Assembly: GCA_018817385.1 (NCBI GenBank) | Contig: JAHIUA010000031.1 | Coordinates: 1-47,107 of the forward strand | Source: Pseudomonadota bacterium | GTDB taxonomy: Bacteria > Desulfobacterota > Desulfobulbia > Desulfobulbales > Desulfocapsaceae | DNA: 47,107 nucleotides | Reading direction: 5' to 3' | In this document: piece after piece, positions 44,699 to 47,107 of the stretch | How positions within the stretch are numbered: position 1 is the first letter of the stretch | Layout: the number at the start of each line of letters is the position of its first letter | Translations under genes and position numbers: made by a program | Notes under the pieces: model-generated | The model's database searches: none | The model's input: the letters and a program-made list of their open reading frames with translations, nothing else | Told to the model about the DNA's origin: nothing

Positions 44699-44941
44699 TC
44701 ACCTCATTGTTACCGGTTGCCCTGCTTCTGAGCGCATCTTTTGGAGTATGGCGCTTTGTCGTTCAGGGGAAAAGCGGACCTCTGCATTTACCGGGAAATA
44801 GATTGTGGTGCCGCAGGCCAGCACAAAATAGCGCACCTGCTGACCATCAATAAATCCGTCGCCAACCACATGCCTAAATCTGTGCCATCGGCTGAATAGT
44901 CCACCAATCCTATATTGTGCTTTAAAATGAATATCTGCCAT
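44699..44941 (-). CDS. small phage tail-module protein
   Basis: 80 residues without a recognised domain. It contains an RIGGLFSRWHRFRHVVGDGF segment and a strand-rich middle (FVLACGTTIYFPV). It starts at the tail-fibre stop (1-base overlap), so it is coupled to it. A role next to the fibre is inferred from position only. Confidence 0.65.
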   Translation of the reverse strand: MADIHFKAQYRIGGLFSRWHRFRHVVGDGFIDGQQVRYFVLACGTTIYFPVNAEVRFSPERQSAILQKMRSEAGQPVTMR

Positions 44942-45990
44942 TATCTCACTCTCATAATATAGAAACAGCTCAGAAACTTCGGCCTGTTATCCATTGTGGA
45001 TGCATCCCCGGATGTCCCTGTCCATGTACCTGACGTTCCTGACCATGCTTCTGTGTTTCCATGGTTATGTGACGCACCACCGCCCGTTGTTCCCGAGTTG
45101 ACTGTATACTCTCCAGAATTGGGTACTTCTGGTCTGGAAGTCCAGCCTCCTGAACCAGTCGCGTACCACTTTATGCTAAAATCACCGATATGATTATGCG
45201 CAGGCATCTCCGATAACGTTAGGGTATGAGCGGCAGTGGCATGAGCATGACTTGGAACGCTGTGAGAATGGCTTGGCACACTATGGGTGTGGGCCATGGC
45301 ATTATCACCACCAGTTGCTCCGGCAGCAGTGTCGCCCATGATAAAACGATCATCGGTCAAGTCTGGGAGAAAACGGCCTGCGGCACCAAAAATAGAGCTG
45401 AAAGAATCATTGAGTTCGGTGCCATCGCAGACGTGCCAGCCAGTGGGGTTCAGATGGGTATTGGCAGCGGCGATGGTATTTCCAAGCACCGAAGTGAATC
45501 CACTATTCCCTGCACCAGCGAAGTAGCCACCGATCCAAGGGACAATGGTCCCCACCGGAGGCCCCTGGTCAGGCGCGGCAACCGGACGTAGATCCGCCAC
45601 TCTGATCACTGCCGTTTCGCTGGTATCTACCAGGGCCAGAGGAATATAGTCCCCCGTTGGGGGGAGAATGGAGGCTGTCACAGTACCTATGTTGTTGATG
45701 TGAATCCAGTTGACCTGCTCCAGACCTGGCTGGGCTGCAGTGAGGGTTATGCTGCCAGCGGTAATGGCGTAGGTGGTTCCTGCCACTCTGACAATGGCAT
45801 CTGCATAGTCTGCGTTCAGACCGAACCCGGCACTTACCGCTCCGCCGCTGATTACCCGGTTGTCGGTGAGGAGTGCGCCCATGACCACATCGTCGATCTG
45901 ATCGTCGGTGTCCCTTTCGTCTTTCCAGTTTTCCTGCCCCTCATAGGGCATGCGTTTTTTAAGTCGATCGGTATAGGTGGTTACTTCCAT
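44941..45990 (-). CDS. phage tail fibre with collar domain
   Basis: 349 residues. The N-terminal part (ERDTDDQIDDVVMGALLTDNRVISGG) is the kind that attaches to the baseplate. The middle carries a tail-collar domain (GWHVCDGTEL, RFLPDLTDDRFIMG). A His-rich stretch HTHSVPSHSHSVPSHAH follows, as in collar proteins that coordinate metal along the fibre. The C-terminus NRPKFLSCFYIMRVR is typical for collar-type fibres. It would contact the host receptor. Confidence 0.88.
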   Translation of the reverse strand: MEVTTYTDRLKKRMPYEGQENWKDERDTDDQIDDVVMGALLTDNRVISGGAVSAGFGLNADYADAIVRVAGTTYAITAGSITLTAAQPGLEQVNWIHINNIGTVTASILPPTGDYIPLALVDTSETAVIRVADLRPVAAPDQGPPVGTIVPWIGGYFAGAGNSGFTSVLGNTIAAANTHLNPTGWHVCDGTELNDSFSSIFGAAGRFLPDLTDDRFIMGDTAAGATGGDNAMAHTHSVPSHSHSVPSHAHATAAHTLTLSEMPAHNHIGDFSIKWYATGSGGWTSRPEVPNSGEYTVNSGTTGGGASHNHGNTEAWSGTSGTWTGTSGDASTMDNRPKFLSCFYIMRVR

Positions 45991-45999
45991 GACTCCCCC

Positions 46000-46554
46000 T
46001 TATGCTGATATGGTGAGAATCCAGGTCATGACCATGGATTCACCGGCTTCTTTATTTTTCACCGGGAAGACCGAACGGCAGAGCATCTGGCCTGCAGAGG
46101 CAGAGTTAAATATCCCGGATTCGGTGATGGCTCCGGTGCCGTCTCCTGCTGCCCAGGTGCAGGTGTAGGTCACCTTGTTGGCATCGGCACCCGTGCCCTG
46201 GGTTCTGGAATCCAGGGCATTCCTATCCAGCTCTGTTTGCAGGGCCGTATTGGCATCCAAGGGTGTTGTCGTCCCGGTGCCGATTGCCATATGAGACATC
46301 TGGGCCTCTTGTCTGCCGGAGAGCTGATCGGCAATGTGATTCTTGCCGCTGGCTACCACCAGGTTCGGGTGCCAGGCATCGCAGGTGATCTGTCCGGTTC
46401 TTATGTTCCTGATTAGAAAATGGACCCGGCCAAAGGGATTGATCCCGTCGCGAAGGCTGAAGGCCACGTGTTTCATATTGGCAAGCGAGGCAAAGGTCAG
46501 GCGCAGGGCGCTGAGCCAGTAAAGGCCTTTGGTGAACAATTCTGTTATTCCCAT
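46000..46554 (-). CDS. phage tail-module protein of unknown function
   Basis: 184 residues. GFRVHFLIRN-like N-terminus (here GRVHFLIRNIRTGQIT), then LVVASGKNHIADQLSG, MSHMAIGTGTTTP and AITESGIFN. This pattern is common in phage proteins next to tail fibres and appears to form a beta-sandwich. It overlaps the previous gene by ten bases. Confidence 0.75.
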   Translation of the reverse strand: MGITELFTKGLYWLSALRLTFASLANMKHVAFSLRDGINPFGRVHFLIRNIRTGQITCDAWHPNLVVASGKNHIADQLSGRQEAQMSHMAIGTGTTTPLDANTALQTELDRNALDSRTQGTGADANKVTYTCTWAAGDGTGAITESGIFNSASAGQMLCRSVFPVKNKEAGESMVMTWILTISA

Positions 46555-46847
46555 GTGAAATATCCCCTATCTGTTTTTAATGTTGTTGCCGGGCTATAGG
46601 CCCTGACGTCTTTCTGACACAATGGACAATCAAAATCGGTTGGCTGCGTATTGTCTGCAAGGGGCGCCAAGTTGGTCAAGGCCACTCCTCCTGTCTTGCT
46701 TTTCAGGTAAAAAACGTGCTCCTTACAGTGAATACAAAAGACCCGGATAGCCTGTTGTTTTTTGATGATGAGCTTGTCGGAAGGAGCAATGTTGTCCTTG
46801 CGACACAAAAGCCTATTCAGCAGTGATAGTATTTTTCCCGGTTCCAT
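46545..46847 (-). CDS. small phage protein with zinc-ribbon-like Cys pairs
   Basis: 100 residues with CIHC (about 38-41) and CPLC (about 74-77), a spacing that fits a zinc ribbon. No further family is recognised. The start is 12 bases after the stop of the interrupted gene. Confidence 0.65.
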   Translation of the reverse strand: MEPGKILSLLNRLLCRKDNIAPSDKLIIKKQQAIRVFCIHCKEHVFYLKSKTGGVALTNLAPLADNTQPTDFDCPLCQKDVRAYSPATTLKTDRGYFTWE

Positions 46848-46859
46848 TTCGCTTTCCCG

Positions 46860-46976
46860 CTAAATCCCATAGGGCGACAACCCATAGCCTGAACTCAGTT
46901 TCCCGCCATATCCGGATGAGATAAGCAGGTTGTCTATCACCTGAGCTTCGTCGGTACGCAGTGCAGTAAGGAGCCG
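46860..46976 (-). pseudogene. 3' remnant of a phage gene cut by an insertion sequence
   Basis: A 38-codon open stretch in frame with a stop at 46860-46862 ends SSGYGLSPYGI and contains TALRTDEAQVIDNLLIS. An in-frame stop at 46977-46979 and the transposase immediately beyond suggest the upstream part was displaced by the insertion. The repeated SGYG pattern suits a structural protein. The parent gene cannot be named. Confidence 0.6.
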
Positions 46977-46998
46977 TTAATCAATAAACGTAACTAAT

Positions 46999-47107
46999 TT
47001 AGCCAGGATTCGGATCAATCCTGTAGTTCCATTCGCCATGAAACTCATTCCGTGTGATCCGGATTTTTTCAAACTCTATATTACTGACTTTGATGCCTGG
47101 CGGGTAT
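46999..47107 (-). mobile_element. ISAzo13-type transposase, C-terminal end (window-truncated)
   Basis: The minus strand reads YPPGIKVSNIEFEKI, then ITRNEFHGEWNYRIDP and a stop. GIKVS...EFHGEWNY is the recognisable C-terminal block of ISAzo13-family transposases. Only 36 codons are inside the window. The element's end must lie between about 46977 and 46998, but I cannot mark its terminal repeat with certainty. Confidence 0.8.

Noticed and set aside
42708-47107. CRISPR array or toxin-antitoxin pair near the phage module
   Set aside because: I saw no regularly spaced repeats and no recognisable toxin or antitoxin gene pair in this part.

Overview
The window reads as a chromosomal stretch of an anaerobic deltaproteobacterium (Desulfobacterota, probably Desulfobulbales). 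This is an inference from gene content: a complete nuo operon with fused nuoCD, menaquinone synthesis by the futalosine route, an iron-dependent alcohol dehydrogenase, an Isf-type iron-sulfur flavoprotein, and a periplasmic DsbA-like protein whose first active-site Cys codon is TGA. No rRNA or named marker fixes the species.

Layout. 1-6303 (minus strand): a tRNA-Asp/tRNA-Val pair, then the protein quality-control cluster tig-clpP-clpX-lon, with tRNA-Leu(TAG) upstream of tig. 6673-10299 (plus): the putative selenoprotein, phoH, an in-frame ybeY-pdxJ fusion, and tRNA-Leu(TAA) with its terminator. 10300-11686 has no convincing large gene. It holds one copy of a diverged intergenic repeat, a good sigma70-type promoter and two tandem copies of a ~140-base structured leader. 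This leader precedes a group III Fe-alcohol dehydrogenase (11687-12868). 12970-26420 (plus): nuoA, B, CD, E, F, G, H, I, J, K, L, M, N, then a 19-bp perfect hairpin. 26527-27712: a ~600-bp tandem duplication carrying two CBS-pair proteins. 27733-28175: the second copy of the intergenic repeat. 28703-30769: a hybrid histidine kinase, convergent with purC.

31823-38469 (minus): a menaquinone cluster, mqnE-mqnC-amidohydrolase-mqnA-ubiX-ubiA, followed by a DUF3108-like periplasmic protein. Upstream of it lies a sigma70-family factor whose terminator runs right up to the mqnE start codon. 40340-42476 (plus): malQ overlapping an iron-sulfur flavoprotein gene. tRNA-Glu(CTC) at 42589-42663 marks a change of character. 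Beyond it lies a minus-strand phage tail module: Dam methylase, a cloverleaf-like RNA candidate, small conserved phage proteins, and a tail fibre with a collar domain. The last phage gene is cut by an ISAzo13-type transposase at the right edge.

How the parts fit. The nuo complex needs a quinone, and the mqn cluster makes the naphthoquinone head group and prenylates it, so respiratory chain and quinone supply are both encoded here. The mqnB and mqnD steps and a ubiD-type decarboxylase are not in the window. Quality-control proteases, tRNA processing and PLP synthesis are ordinary housekeeping. The accessory content is concentrated in the phage module and in the two gene-poor stretches at 10.3-11.7 kb and 27.7-28.7 kb.
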